From Thermoflexales bacterium (GTDB lineage Bacteria; Chloroflexota; Anaerolineae; J036; Brachytrichaceae), in assembly GCA_025056965.1 (NCBI GenBank), contig JANWVF010000058.1, positions 1 through 53,443 on the forward strand: 53,443 nt of DNA, in the 5' to 3' direction. Shown in pieces: positions 17,347-25,958 of the stretch. The position numbers and the translations under genes were made by a program. How positions within the stretch are numbered: the first letter of the stretch is position 1; every line of letters starts with the position of its first letter. The notes below the pieces were generated by a model. That model worked only from the letters and a program-made list of their open reading frames with translations. It did no database searches and had not been told where the DNA came from.

Positions 17347-18651
17347 TCAGTTGTGGAGGAAGGCTAACACCGCTGCCGCGAGTTTAGCCGAATCGTGGCG
17401 CCAAGGCTCGGCGTCGTCGGCCAAGTGCGCGCGCACAACGGCGACCGTGCTGCCTTCAACGTGAGCGTCGGCGTGCACCATGTCCACCCCGCTCGGCGCC
17501 TTGAAGTGAGGGTTAATGTGGTCGTTCGCCAGCACTGCATCGAGGATTCCCGGCCCGATGTGTCGCTCAATGGCGCGGACGTGATCACTCATGCTGAAGC
17601 CATCTGTCTCCCCGCGCTCGGTCGCCACGTTGCACACGTAGATGCAGCGCGCCGGAGTTTCACGCAGCGCTTGGACGATCTCCGGCACCAGCAGGTTGGG
17701 CATGACGCTGGTGAATAGGCTGCCCGGTCCTAGCACGATCAGATCGGCTTCTAGGATCGCCTTGATCGCATCCGGATAGGCGGGTGGATCGGCAGGCTCC
17801 AGCCAGACGCGCTCGATCGGCAGGCCTTTCTTGCCGATGGACGACTCGCCGCGCACCGGCGCCGGCGCAGGGCCGGCCATGACCAGGGATGAGTCCGGCG
17901 CCTTATATTCGGCGCACAGCGTGACGTCGGTCAGCGTGCTAGGCACGATTCGGCCTTGGCTGGCCACGACCCGGCTGGACTCGAGGATGGCGCGCTCGAA
18001 GCTGCCGGTCAGCTCGGCCATCGCCGTGATGAAGAGGTTGCCGAACGAATGGCCGCTTAGCCCGCTGTTGCCGCCAAAACGATACTGCATCAACTGCGAC
18101 ACGAGCGATTCATCATCGGCCAGCGCCGAGATGCACATGCGGAAGTCGCCGGGCGGCAGCACGCCGAACTCTCGGCGCAGCCGGCCGGAGCTGCCACCGT
18201 CGTCGGCCACCGTGACGATGGCCGTGATGTTAGACGTGTGCTGCTTCAGCCCGCGCAGCAGCGTGGCTAAGCCGTGTCCGCCGCCGATGGCGACGATGCG
18301 CGGCCCATGCGAGGTGACATATTGGCGCACCAGCTTCTTGACGATTGGCTGGGTATCGTTGCCGCGCACCGACTCGATGAGCGTGCGATTCAGCCGGTAT
18401 AAACCGATCAAGAAGGCGACCGTGCCCAGCGCGCCGAGCAGCGCCCCACGCAACCAGCGCGGGATGAATTGCAGGGTCAAGTAGTAGAAGACTGCCGGCA
18501 GCGACGCCTCGCGGTAGATCTCAACCAGGAAGAAGCCGATGCCGAGGCCGATCAACGTCACGCCGGCGATCATCAGGATGAACCAGCGCTTGACGTGCAG
18601 TCCGGGGATGAACCACAGCAGGTTGGAGCGGTTCAGCAGCGCGTCTCTCAT
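17347..18651 (-). CDS. yvcK: YvcK/CofD-like gluconeogenesis factor with N-terminal membrane anchor
   Basis: The 434-aa protein has two hydrophobic helices near the N-terminus (about 22-45 and 70-90). They are followed by the YvcK (GlmR) domain from about 115: VAIGGGHGLATLLRGLK, VTVADDGGSSGRLR, GDFRMCISALA and GHSFGNLFITA are diagnostic. Soluble YvcK of Bacillus binds UDP-GlcNAc and is needed for growth on gluconeogenic carbon and for cell-wall precursor supply. The membrane-anchored form is common in Chloroflexota and other deep lineages. It starts 22 bp after ppc and precedes gap, so carbon flux into wall precursors is the likely theme. TAAAAT at 18667-18672 might give it its own promoter. 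Confidence 0.9.
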   Translation of the reverse strand: MRDALLNRSNLLWFIPGLHVKRWFILMIAGVTLIGLGIGFFLVEIYREASLPAVFYYLTLQFIPRWLRGALLGALGTVAFLIGLYRLNRTLIESVRGNDTQPIVKKLVRQYVTSHGPRIVAIGGGHGLATLLRGLKQHTSNITAIVTVADDGGSSGRLRREFGVLPPGDFRMCISALADDESLVSQLMQYRFGGNSGLSGHSFGNLFITAMAELTGSFERAILESSRVVASQGRIVPSTLTDVTLCAEYKAPDSSLVMAGPAPAPVRGESSIGKKGLPIERVWLEPADPPAYPDAIKAILEADLIVLGPGSLFTSVMPNLLVPEIVQALRETPARCIYVCNVATERGETDGFSMSDHVRAIERHIGPGILDAVLANDHINPHFKAPSGVDMVHADAHVEGSTVAVVRAHLADDAEPWRHDSAKLAAAVLAFLHN

Positions 18652-18673
18652 GAAGTCACTTGCGCCATTTTAC

Positions 18674-21559
18674 TCAGCCAGTGTTCCGCAAACCGGCGCT
18701 CACGCCGTTGATCGTCAATTCGATCACCCGGCGCAGCATCGCAACTTCTGCGTTATCTTCCGATTCGCCGCGCCGCTTCAGCTGGCGCAGGCGGCGGATC
18801 ATCTCCACCTGGATGTAGTTCAGCGGATCTACGTATGGGTTGCGCAAGCGGATGGATTTTTGTAACACCGGCTCGTTGTCTAGTAGGGCTGCCTGGCCGG
18901 TGATCGTGAAGATTGCTCGGCAGGTGCGGTCAAATTCCCGTCGAATGATGCCGAAGATGCGCTCGCGGATGGGCGCCTCTTCTACCAGCGTGGCGTAGAG
19001 CGATGCAATGCCCATGTCTGCTTTCGTCAGGCTTTGCTGAGCATTGTCCAGCGTGGTCTGGAAGAAGGGCCACTCGCGATACATGCGCTGTAGCCGCGCG
19101 CATGCCTCTTCGCCGCGTTGCAGCACGGCATCCAGCGCGGCGCCTAGGCCGTACCATCCGGGCAGCACGAAGCGGCTCTGCATCCACGAGAATACCCAAG
19201 GGATCGCGCGCAGGTCATGCACCGAGCGAGTCTGCCGACGGAACGCCGGCCGCGATCCTACCTTCAGCGTGCTGATCTCAGCGATCGGCGTGGCTTGTTC
19301 CCAGAACTTTAGGAAATCCGGATCTTCATACACCAGGGCGCGATACGCCTTAAAGCCGAGATCGGCAATCTCTTCCATCGTCGCTTTCCACTCGGCCGGG
19401 ACAACAAAGGGATGATCGGCAGCGTACATGCCGAGCAGCACCCCGTAGGTCACTTGTTCCAGGTGTCGGCGCGCCAAGTCGGGATCTTGGTAGCGCGTCG
19501 AGAGCACCTCGCCCTGCTCGGTGATGCGGATGCGCCCGTCCAACAGGCCGATGGGCTGGGCCAGGATTGCCCGGGCCGCCGGACCACCGCCGCGTGCGAT
19601 CGTCCCGCCGCGCCCGTGGAAGAGCGTGAAGCGAATGCCGTGTTCGCGGCACAGCAACGCGATGGCTTCCTGCGCTTTGTAAAGCTCCCAGTTGGACGTG
19701 ATGTAGCCGCAGTCTTTGTTGCTGTCCGAGTAGCCGAGCATGATGAACTGCTCATCGGCCTGCGCGCGCAAGATGCCGCGATAGATCGGGTGGGCGAACA
19801 TGGCGCGCAAGATGTCGGGCGCATGCCGCAAATCCTCGCGCGTCTCGAAGAGCGGCGCGATCGGCAGCCGCACGCGGCACCAAGCCATCAAGAGCGCTAC
19901 CTCCAGCACGTCGGACAGCCCGTCGGTCATGCTGATGATGTAGATGCCTAGCGCCTCGCGCCCGTAACGCTCAATCGCTTCGCGCGCCAGGGCCAGCGGC
20001 TCCGTCACGCACAGCACGCTTTCGCTCAGCGGACCGATGCGATCCAGCAGGCCGCTGTTCGGCTGAGACAACTGATCGGTGAGGAGGGCGACCTTTTGCG
20101 CCTCATCGAGCCGCGCGTAGTCATCGCACGCGCCGCTCTTGGCCAGGATTTCGGCGATGGCCGCTTCGTGCCAGGCCGAATGCTGGCGCAGGTCAAGGCG
20201 CGCCCAATGCAAGCCGAAAACGTCCAGTTGATGCCGCAACTCGTTCAGCTCACCTCCGGCCAGCAGCGCTGCTCGCCCGCGCCGCAGGCTGCTGCTGACC
20301 GCCTCGAGCGTCTCTTTCACCTGGCGCAGTGAGATCGCCGACGGCAACACCAGCGGCAAGGACAGGCTGGGCGACAGCGCCAACGAAGGGCGCGCCGCGT
20401 TGAATGGATAGAGCGGATGCGACTTGGTCTGCTGAAGGGCTTCCTGAAGCCGGGCGGCGAGGCTGGCCAGCACCATCCGATAGGGTTCGTTGGGGTAACG
20501 CTGGGCAATCGCGCGCACGCGCGACGGCGCCGACGCATCGTTCACCTGTGCCATGAGCGTCTGCAGCTCCGGCGTGATGGCATCGCGGTTGATCGAGATG
20601 CTCAGCAGGTGCGAGAGTTCGTCCACGGCGCACCGAACTTTCTCGATCGCGTGCTCGCGATGCAACTGCAACGTGTCGGCCGTGACCTGAGCCGTGACGT
20701 TGGGATTGCCGTCGCGGTCGCCGCCAATCCACGAACCGAAGGTCAGCCAGCGCGGCGGCGCTTGCACCCCCGGATAGTGCGCGTCCAACGCAGCCTGCAA
20801 GTCGGCGTAGAGCTGCGGGATGACCTGCCACAAGGTGGCGCTGAAATACCACAGGCCGGTTCTCACCTCATCGGTCACCGCCGGCTGCACGGCGCGCGCC
20901 CGATCGGTCAGCCACAATGCCGCGACCTCGCGCTTGACGGCAGCTGCAAGCGCCCGGCCGGCGAGCGCTGCGCCCGGCCCTCCGCCGTCGCCGCTCGGCG
21001 AGGCCAAGGGGCGGAGGGCAGAGAAGCGCTCGATCGCCCTAAGCATGTCCGACAGGCGGCGCAGCTTGGTCAGCACCGTGCGGCGCTTGGCCTCGGTGGG
21101 ATGGGCGGTGAAGACCAGCTCGATGGACATCCGGTTGAGCATGGCCTGGAGCACCTCCGCAGAGACCCCGCGGCGCTTCAACTCGACGAGCGCGGCCTCG
21201 ATGGATTCGCGCACCGGTTCGGCGCGCCGGCCGGCGGCGCGTTCGGCTCGGTAGCGGCGCAGCTTCATCGTGCGATGGTGTTCTTCGCACAAGTTGACCA
21301 GCTCGAAGTAAGTCGTGAAGGCCATGGCCATCTCATACGCTTCGGCGGCGCTGAGCTCGCCGACGGCAGCGCGCAGATGCTCGGCTGCTTGGGGGTTGCC
21401 GGCGCGACTGTCTTTGGCCAACTTGCGCAGATGTTCCTCTAGCGCCAGCGTCTCCGGGCCGTTGAGCTCGGCAATCACTTCACCTAGCAAATGGCCCAGG
21501 ACGTTGACGTTTTCTGCGAGCGGATCGGTCTCGCCGACTGCCTTCACTTGGTGCTGCAT
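18674..21559 (-). CDS. ppc: Phosphoenolpyruvate carboxylase
   Basis: The 961-aa enzyme adds bicarbonate to PEP to give oxaloacetate. VFTAHPTEAKRRT carries the catalytic His153. The second signature GYSDSNKDCGYITSNW and the glycine loop FHGRGGTIARGGGP are intact. The protein ends in LRNTG, the C-terminal tail that lines the active site in this family. A glycine/alanine-rich stretch near 190-215 (SGDGGGPGAALAGRALAA) is a lineage insert. It is the first gene of the ppc-yvcK-gap run on the minus strand; no ribosome binding site precedes the ATG at 21559. Confidence 0.97.
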   Translation of the reverse strand: MQHQVKAVGETDPLAENVNVLGHLLGEVIAELNGPETLALEEHLRKLAKDSRAGNPQAAEHLRAAVGELSAAEAYEMAMAFTTYFELVNLCEEHHRTMKLRRYRAERAAGRRAEPVRESIEAALVELKRRGVSAEVLQAMLNRMSIELVFTAHPTEAKRRTVLTKLRRLSDMLRAIERFSALRPLASPSGDGGGPGAALAGRALAAAVKREVAALWLTDRARAVQPAVTDEVRTGLWYFSATLWQVIPQLYADLQAALDAHYPGVQAPPRWLTFGSWIGGDRDGNPNVTAQVTADTLQLHREHAIEKVRCAVDELSHLLSISINRDAITPELQTLMAQVNDASAPSRVRAIAQRYPNEPYRMVLASLAARLQEALQQTKSHPLYPFNAARPSLALSPSLSLPLVLPSAISLRQVKETLEAVSSSLRRGRAALLAGGELNELRHQLDVFGLHWARLDLRQHSAWHEAAIAEILAKSGACDDYARLDEAQKVALLTDQLSQPNSGLLDRIGPLSESVLCVTEPLALAREAIERYGREALGIYIISMTDGLSDVLEVALLMAWCRVRLPIAPLFETREDLRHAPDILRAMFAHPIYRGILRAQADEQFIMLGYSDSNKDCGYITSNWELYKAQEAIALLCREHGIRFTLFHGRGGTIARGGGPAARAILAQPIGLLDGRIRITEQGEVLSTRYQDPDLARRHLEQVTYGVLLGMYAADHPFVVPAEWKATMEEIADLGFKAYRALVYEDPDFLKFWEQATPIAEISTLKVGSRPAFRRQTRSVHDLRAIPWVFSWMQSRFVLPGWYGLGAALDAVLQRGEEACARLQRMYREWPFFQTTLDNAQQSLTKADMGIASLYATLVEEAPIRERIFGIIRREFDRTCRAIFTITGQAALLDNEPVLQKSIRLRNPYVDPLNYIQVEMIRRLRQLKRRGESEDNAEVAMLRRVIELTINGVSAGLRNTG

Positions 21560-21725
21560 AGGTGTTGGATCACGGCTGCTCCGGATCGGAACAACCGAGC
21601 GGAAGCAAGCGTCCGGGTTTCTTCGCGCGAACTGGGCGCGAATTTGCTCGAATCATACGCGCACTCGCCCAGGGCCCCGGACGCAGGCCAGTATATTCGG
21701 GCCTCGCTCCCTCCTCATGCACTCG

Positions 21726-21731
21726 TACAAT
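21726..21731 (+). promoter_or_regulatory. -10-like TACAAT deciding the start of the MBL-fold gene
   Basis: TACAAT lies 18 nt before the ATG at 21750 and downstream of an alternative in-frame ATG at 21717. If it is the promoter, 21750 is the true start. Confidence 0.3.
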
Positions 21732-21749
21732 GCCCGTTACGACGTGGCC

Positions 21750-22607
21750 ATGAAGAAGCTGCATAAAAACGTGTATTACCACACTACGGCGGGTGGCTTG
21801 AACGTGGGATGCGTGGTCGGCGAGGACGCCGTCGTATACATTGACCTGCCGCCGGACCCGGCCGAGGCGCGCGCTTGGCACGCTCAAGTGGCCGAGCTGA
21901 GCGACAAACCCCTTCGCGCCGTTATCTTCACTTCAGCAGATCGCATGAGCACCGAGGCGCTGGCGGCCATCGGTGGGCCGACGGCGATCGTCCACGACGC
22001 TGCGTTCGCGCCCGTCGCCGCGCCGACCGAACCGGCGCTCGCGCAGCCCTTTGAGTTGCCCGTACCCACGGCGAAAGATCTCAACGGCGCGCCACGGCTG
22101 ACCTTCAGCAGCTCGCTGAGCGTTGTGCTAGGCGTGAAGCATGTAACCTTTGTGGATATCACCTTTCAAGGTGGCTACTCACCCGACGCTTGTTTCGTCA
22201 CGCTGCGCGACTCGGGCATCCTATTCACGGGCGATCACGTGACCTATGGCCATCCGCCTAACCTAGCGCAGGGCAACTTTGAGCGATGGCAGAGCGTTCT
22301 GGCCGGGTTGAAGAAGAGCCGCACGATCACAATGCTGGTGCCCGGGCGCGGCTCGGCAACAAATACGCCGGCAGAAGCAGTGGACGCTACGCTCGACTAT
22401 ATCAGGTCGGCCACGACGCGCGTCAAGGCGCTGCTGCGCGCCAAGCGCAGCCGATCCGAGGTCGGCGCGCTCGTGCCGGACCTGATGACGCTATATGCGC
22501 CGAAGATCGCCCGCAGCAAATCCTCGCCGGCTTACGAGGTGCTGTTTCGCGAAATGCGCGCCGGCCTAGAACACCTCTACGATGAACTTCTGCCCAAGGA
22601 CGAATGA
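21750..22607 (+). CDS. Metallo-beta-lactamase-fold protein with degenerate metal site
   Basis: The 285-aa protein begins like an MBL hydrolase (KKLHKNVYYHTTAGGLNVGCVV, shortened here to LNVGCVVGEDAVVYIDLP) and has the later GILFTGDHVTYG strand with Asp162. The HxHxDH metal-binding loop is missing. At its place (residues 58-68) the sequence reads VIFTSADRMST, with only Asp64 kept, and the third His position is TAIVHDAAF. It is therefore unlikely to bind two zinc ions like active members. It may be a non-catalytic or altered relative; the substrate is unknown. It lies divergent from ppc and 69 bp upstream of ribokinase on the same strand. Confidence 0.72.
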   Translation: MKKLHKNVYYHTTAGGLNVGCVVGEDAVVYIDLPPDPAEARAWHAQVAELSDKPLRAVIFTSADRMSTEALAAIGGPTAIVHDAAFAPVAAPTEPALAQPFELPVPTAKDLNGAPRLTFSSSLSVVLGVKHVTFVDITFQGGYSPDACFVTLRDSGILFTGDHVTYGHPPNLAQGNFERWQSVLAGLKKSRTITMLVPGRGSATNTPAEAVDATLDYIRSATTRVKALLRAKRSRSEVGALVPDLMTLYAPKIARSKSSPAYEVLFREMRAGLEHLYDELLPKDE

Positions 22608-22676
22608 GCGAAGCCGCGCCCCCCGCGGTCGCGCGGCAGCCGAACTTGGCCTCGATCACCTGCCCTTTATAAAGAG

Positions 22677-23603
22677 ATGATTACCGTCGTTGGCAGTTTG
22701 AACATGGATCTCATCATCCGCGTGCCGCGCTTCCCCGAGCCCGGCGAGGCGATTCACGGCGAGGACCTGCGCACGGCATGCGGTGGCAAAGGTGCTAACC
22801 AGGCCTACGCGGTGGCGCGCATGGGTCAGCCGGCCTACATGGTCGGCTGCGTCGGCGCGGATGCCTTCGGCGAGGCGATGGTTGAAAACTTGAAAGCCGT
22901 GGGCGTAGATACCCATGGCGTCATCCGTCGAGGAGACTACCCGAGCGGCGTGGCCATGATCCTCGTGCACGATGCGACCGGTCAGAACGAGATCATCGTC
23001 GCCGCCGGCGCCAACCGAACCTTGACGGCGGACGACGTGCGCTCAGCCGCCGACCGGTTAGCGCAGTCGGACGCGGTCATCGCGCAGTTGGAGACCAGCC
23101 TGGCAGCTACCGAGGCAGCGATGGCGATCGCACGCCGGGCCGGCCGGCTCAGCGTGCTCAATCCGGCGCCGTTCGCGCCGCTCGATGAGGCGCTGCTGGG
23201 ATCGTGCGATTACCTCATCCCAAACGAGAACGAGGCCGGCCGGCTGGTCGGCGTCACTGTGCGCGATTTGCGAAGCGCGGCGGAAGTTGCCCAAGCCCTG
23301 CGGGCACGTGGCGCCCGCAACGTGTTGGTGACGCTGGGCGAGAACGGGGTGTGGGTGGACGCTGAAGCCTGGCGCGGCCACGTACCAGCCTTCCCGGTGC
23401 ACGCAATAGATACGGTGGCGGCAGGCGATACGTTCATCGGCGCATTCGTGACACGGTTAGTGGAAGGCGCGCCGGTGGCCGAAGCAGCGCGGTTCGGCTG
23501 CGCCGCGGCCGCCATCGCCGTTACGCGACCGGGCGCGCAGCCGAGCATCCCCTTGCGCGAAGAGGTGGAGTCGTTTCTACGCGCGCACGGTCAAGTGAGC
23601 TGA
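22677..23603 (+). CDS. rbsK: Ribokinase (PfkB family)
   Basis: The 308-aa protein matches ribokinase, which phosphorylates ribose to ribose-5-phosphate with ATP. It starts VVGSLNMDLIIRVPRFPEPGE and has the first PfkB signature GGKGANQAYAVARMG and the second, DTVAAGDTFIGAF, with the catalytic Asp in AAGD. NPAPFAPLDE and LIPNENEA are ribokinase-type strands. Other PfkB sugar kinases are possible, but the lid region fits ribose best. A weak AAAGAG precedes the ATG. No ribose transporter adjoins it. It converges on acpP with a strong hairpin between. Confidence 0.9.
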   Translation: MITVVGSLNMDLIIRVPRFPEPGEAIHGEDLRTACGGKGANQAYAVARMGQPAYMVGCVGADAFGEAMVENLKAVGVDTHGVIRRGDYPSGVAMILVHDATGQNEIIVAAGANRTLTADDVRSAADRLAQSDAVIAQLETSLAATEAAMAIARRAGRLSVLNPAPFAPLDEALLGSCDYLIPNENEAGRLVGVTVRDLRSAAEVAQALRARGARNVLVTLGENGVWVDAEAWRGHVPAFPVHAIDTVAAGDTFIGAFVTRLVEGAPVAEAARFGCAAAAIAVTRPGAQPSIPLREEVESFLRAHGQVS

Positions 23604-23620
23604 GCCACCGCGCAAACAAA

Positions 23621-23646
23621 GAGGCTCCTGCGCGCGCAGGAGCCTC
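23621..23646 (-). terminator. Rho-independent terminator of acpP (shared with rbsK)
   Basis: A perfect 11-bp stem (GAGGCTCCTGC/GCAGGAGCCTC) has a 4-nt GCGC loop in the convergent gap. Read leftward it is followed by TTTGTTTGCG, so it fits acpP termination. On the plus strand no T-run follows. Confidence 0.7.
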
Positions 23647-23683
23647 AAGCAATGCTCATACTACCGGCCGTCGCGACGCTGCG

Positions 23684-23935
23684 TCATGCGCTCTGCTTCT
23701 GTCGCTGCTCCAGGTAAGCTACGGCTTCGCCAATCGTGGTAATCTTCTGTGCATCTTCGTCGGAGATTTCGCCGCCGAATTCCTCTTCAAATGCCATGAT
23801 GAGTTCAACCAGATCGAGCGAATCGGCCTCAAGATCCTCGCGGAACCTCGCGTCCATCGTGACCTTCTCGGGCGCCACGTCGAGTAGCTTGACGGTCAGC
23901 GCCTTGACGCGTTCAAATGTGGATTGGTCTGACAT
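23684..23935 (-). CDS. acpP: Acyl carrier protein
   Basis: The 83-aa acidic helical protein carries the growing acyl chain in fatty-acid synthesis. The phosphopantetheine site is Ser in [13 protein letters not shown], with the preceding FREDL typical of AcpP. The ATG at 23935 is preferred over a TTG one codon earlier because AGGAGG lies 8 nt upstream of it. TAAAAT at 23965-23970 is a likely -10. No fatty-acid synthesis gene adjoins it, so it is a stand-alone acpP. Confidence 0.95.
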   Translation of the reverse strand: MSDQSTFERVKALTVKLLDVAPEKVTMDARFREDLEADSLDLVELIMAFEEEFGGEISDEDAQKITTIGEAVAYLEQRQKQSA

Positions 23936-24029
23936 CAATCTATCCTCCTATGCGATCCGTCAGCATTTTAATCTATCTCTGCGTCACTGAAACACCGTCC
24001 GCAGAGCTAAGTTACGGGAAATACCACTT

Positions 24030-25097
24030 ATGGAAGACGAACGCGCCAGAGAGATGAGCGCACCCGGCGAACCAACATTAGAAGCGCGTAAGGCCGATCA
24101 CATCCGCATCAACCTACACGAGAACGTCGCCTCGCGCCTGACGAACGGCTTAGAACGCTATCGGTTTATGCACCAAGCGCTGCCCGAGCTAGACGCATGC
24201 GAGATAGACACTAGCCTAGCGTTGTTCGGGCGGCAGCTCAGCGCGCCGCTCCTGATTTCGTGCATGACCGGCGGCACGGAACAGGCGCGCGTGATTAATC
24301 GCAATCTGGCAATCGCAGCACAGCAGGCGCGCATCCCGATGGGCCTCGGCTCAACGCGCGCTGCGGTTGTTCAGCCGGAGCTGGCCGATACCTTTCAGGT
24401 GCGCGATGTGGCGCCGGATGTTTTGCTGTTTGCCAACATTGGCGCGGTGCAGTTCAACTACGGCTTCAATGTGGATCAGTGTCGGCGCGCCGTAGCGCTC
24501 ACCGGCGCCGATGCCCTGGTCTTGCACCTGAACCCGTTGCAGGAGATCCTTCAGCCGGAGGGCGATGTGAACTGGGCCGGCCTGCTCGGCAAGATCGAGC
24601 GGGTCGTGCGCGCCCTGCAGGCCGATGGCATCCCGGTCATCGCCAAGGAAGTCGGCTGGGGCATCTCGCCTCGCGCGGCGCGCGACCTGGCCAATGCCGG
24701 CGTAGCCGCCATTGACGTGGCCGGCGCCGGCGGCACGTCCTGGAGCCAGGTAGAGATGTTCCGCGCCAAGAACGACGTGCAGCGTCGTATCGCGGAGGCC
24801 TTCGTAGATTGGGGCATCCCAACCGCCGACTCAATCTGTTATGTGCGCGAGGCCGCGCCGGACATGATGATCTTCGCCAGCGGCGGGTTGAAGAACGGTG
24901 TGGACGGCGCGAAGTGCCTGGCCTTGGGCGCAACGTTGTTCGGCATGGCCCGCCCGTTTCTGCGCGCGGCAACCCTATCGCCGGAGGCAGTCGCCGACGA
25001 GATCGCCGTGATCCTCGGCCAGCTCCGCGCCGTGATGTTGTGCACCGGCGCGCGCGACCTGGCTGCGCTGCGCAGCGCCGAGCTGATCCGCGTGTGA
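24030..25097 (+). CDS. fni: Type 2 isopentenyl-diphosphate delta-isomerase (FMN-dependent)
   Basis: The 355-aa protein interconverts IPP and DMAPP using FMN and NAD(P)[18 protein letters not shown] is the N-terminal substrate segment; [34 protein letters not shown] (catalytic Gln region), [18 protein letters not shown] and [11 protein letters not shown] form the TIM-barrel FMN and Mg sites. All these match type 2 enzymes rather than the Nudix type 1. It is transcribed alone, followed 56 bp later by a plus-strand gene of unknown role. Downstream polyprenyl synthesis is represented in the window by uppS. Confidence 0.95.
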   Translation: MEDERAREMSAPGEPTLEARKADHIRINLHENVASRLTNGLERYRFMHQALPELDACEIDTSLALFGRQLSAPLLISCMTGGTEQARVINRNLAIAAQQARIPMGLGSTRAAVVQPELADTFQVRDVAPDVLLFANIGAVQFNYGFNVDQCRRAVALTGADALVLHLNPLQEILQPEGDVNWAGLLGKIERVVRALQADGIPVIAKEVGWGISPRAARDLANAGVAAIDVAGAGGTSWSQVEMFRAKNDVQRRIAEAFVDWGIPTADSICYVREAAPDMMIFASGGLKNGVDGAKCLALGATLFGMARPFLRAATLSPEAVADEIAVILGQLRAVMLCTGARDLAALRSAELIRV

Positions 25098-25153
25098 GTG
25101 GTGCGCATACGCCGATCCAACAAACATCTGCGATATTCTTGACTAGTACGACC

Positions 25154-25957
25154 ATGTTGATCTTGGATGCCATTCGCGCCTATGTCGAACCCATCGAGCA
25201 GCGCATCCACGCTGGTGAAGTCTTTCACAACGGCGACTCCGCCATAGCCCACCAGCACGCCTTCATCACCCACGTCCTGCGACCGATGCTGCCCTTGCGC
25301 TACGGCCTGGAATGGGGCAAGGCGTTCTCGATAGACGATGTCACCACGCGCGAGGACAGCATCTTGATCTACGACGCCATCTTCGCCCTGCCGATGGGCC
25401 GGCTGCTGCCATGCGAAGGCGTCTACGCGATGTGCGAGGTCGTGCTGCACCTCGATCCAGAGACATTCACCGCGCGCCTGCACAACGTAGCTTCGCTCAA
25501 GCGGCTCCACCGCGCCAAAGCGACCGCCCACGACGTAACGCCGATCCACCACTTAGGGGTGTTCGGCGCGCGCTACGCGCAGCTCTCCGATGACAAGCTC
25601 AATCCTTACTTGGGGTATGTCTTCGCCTTGGAGGCAGCGGCACCGGAAACCCTCCTTCAGCGCCTGAATCACCTGATCGAGGAAGACGCTATTCGGCCGG
25701 AACACACACCCGACGCCATCGTATGTTTCCGTGACCAGTGGATCATCACGCGGCAGACCCGCACCGGCGATGCCGCCGTCCCGCGCAGCAGCTTCGCCAA
25801 GTTCGGCTTGTGGCGACCGGATTCACATCTGCTGCCCTTGATCTACGTGTTGCTGAATACCAGCCTGTCGCAGATTCAACTGCGTAACCCTGACTTGTTG
25901 CGGCCGCTGGCGGCGCTGACCAAATACAAGTCGGCCTGGTCCGACCGGCGCAACTGA
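25154..25957 (+). CDS. DUF6602-like protein
   Basis: The 267-aa protein resembles DUF6602, a nuclease-like family found near restriction and conflict genes. The pattern LPLRYGLEWGKAFSID, then ILIYDAIFALP, then PCEGVYAMCEVVLHLD follows the family line of a D in a beta-strand and an E in EVK. Here the Lys is Val, so a metal-dependent nuclease site is doubtful. The C-terminal half (about 130-267) has no recognised motif. The ATG at 25154 was chosen because it begins a typical leading helix; the frame upstream overlaps fni. It ends one base before the convergent sugar dehydrogenase stop codon. Confidence 0.55.
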   Translation: MLILDAIRAYVEPIEQRIHAGEVFHNGDSAIAHQHAFITHVLRPMLPLRYGLEWGKAFSIDDVTTREDSILIYDAIFALPMGRLLPCEGVYAMCEVVLHLDPETFTARLHNVASLKRLHRAKATAHDVTPIHHLGVFGARYAQLSDDKLNPYLGYVFALEAAAPETLLQRLNHLIEEDAIRPEHTPDAIVCFRDQWIITRQTRTGDAAVPRSSFAKFGLWRPDSHLLPLIYVLLNTSLSQIQLRNPDLLRPLAALTKYKSAWSDRRN

Positions 25958-25958
25958 C

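Noticed and set aside
20417-21442. A 341-codon plus-strand frame inside ppc
   Set aside because: It is antisense to a complete PEP carboxylase and shows no domain of its own.
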